Source: Bacteroidales bacterium
GTDB taxonomy: Bacteria > Bacteroidota > Bacteroidia > Bacteroidales > WCHB1-69
Reading direction: 5' to 3'
DNA length: 8,077 nucleotides
NCBI GenBank assembly: GCA_024400715.1
Contig: JAKSMH010000033.1
Coordinates: 1 to 8,077 of the forward strand
The translations under genes and the position numbers were made by a program. The first letter of the stretch is position 1, and every line of letters starts with the position of its first letter. The notes below the pieces were generated by a model. That model did no database searches. It was not told the DNA's origin and saw nothing but the letters and a program-made list of their open reading frames with translations. Shown piece by piece: positions 7,975 through 8,077 of the stretch.

Positions 7975-8077
7975 TTATTTTACTCTTTCAGCATATTTGT
8001 TTGTACGAGTATCCACTTTGATCATTTCACCTGTCTCGATGAAAAGAGGAACGAAAACTTCTCCACCCGTCTCAACG
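7975..8077 (-). CDS. efp: Elongation factor P, C-terminal end (partial)
   Basis: Only the last 33 residues are in the window; the gene runs off the right edge. EF-P binds ribosomes stalled at polyproline stretches and helps peptide-bond formation. The visible part, [17 protein letters not shown] followed by [16 protein letters not shown] and a TAA stop, matches the conserved end of the third (OB-fold) domain, whose hallmark is [17 protein letters not shown]. The modified lysine in domain I lies outside. The gene is the most upstream visible member of the tightly packed minus-strand unit, so the promoter for the lpxD-like, umuD and umuC genes is probably before or within efp, beyond this window. 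Confidence 0.93.
   Translation of the reverse strand, partial: VETGGEVFVPLFIETGEMIKVDTRTNKYAERVK

Overview
The window looks like an ordinary chromosomal stretch from a member of the Bacteroidota, most likely Bacteroidales; I cannot place it lower. Evidence for this is the Obg and HisRS proteins, which resemble Bacteroides homologues in start, length and motifs as I remember them, a Bacteroidota-type -7 promoter element (TATCTTTG), the absence of clear Shine-Dalgarno sequences, and an efp/lpxD-like gene pair of the kind I recall from Flavobacteria and relatives.

Layout. Positions 31-2986 (+ strand) hold three housekeeping genes: pyrE (pyrimidine synthesis), obg (ribosome-assembly GTPase, 3 bp after pyrE) and hisS (histidyl-tRNA synthetase, after a 43-bp gap). 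After an 89-bp intergenic region with a small hairpin comes a DUF389 membrane protein of unknown function (3076-4467, +). It converges with the minus-strand block, with only 12 bp between the two stop codons.

The minus-strand block, read from the right edge leftwards, is efp (3' end only), an lpxD-like acyltransferase, umuD, umuC and a radical SAM protein. Efp to umuC are packed with gaps of 1, 2 and 5 bp and look like one transcription unit. The radical SAM gene has its own promoter in the 55 bp after umuC, which also decides its start codon. The notable arrangement is a complete SOS-type DNA polymerase V pair (UmuD protease dyad and cleavage site intact, UmuC catalytic acids and clamp motif intact) lying directly behind translation-factor and lipid-A-type genes, with no room for its own operator in the gap.

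I found no tRNA or rRNA gene, CRISPR array, insertion sequence, attachment site or phage gene, and no gene-free stretch longer than about 100 bp. I do not see a previously undescribed multi-gene system. The points worth a second look are the umuDC context, a 9-bp inverted repeat at the UmuD cleavage-site codons, a divergent loop in Obg, the LpxD-like active-site differences and the start of the radical SAM gene.
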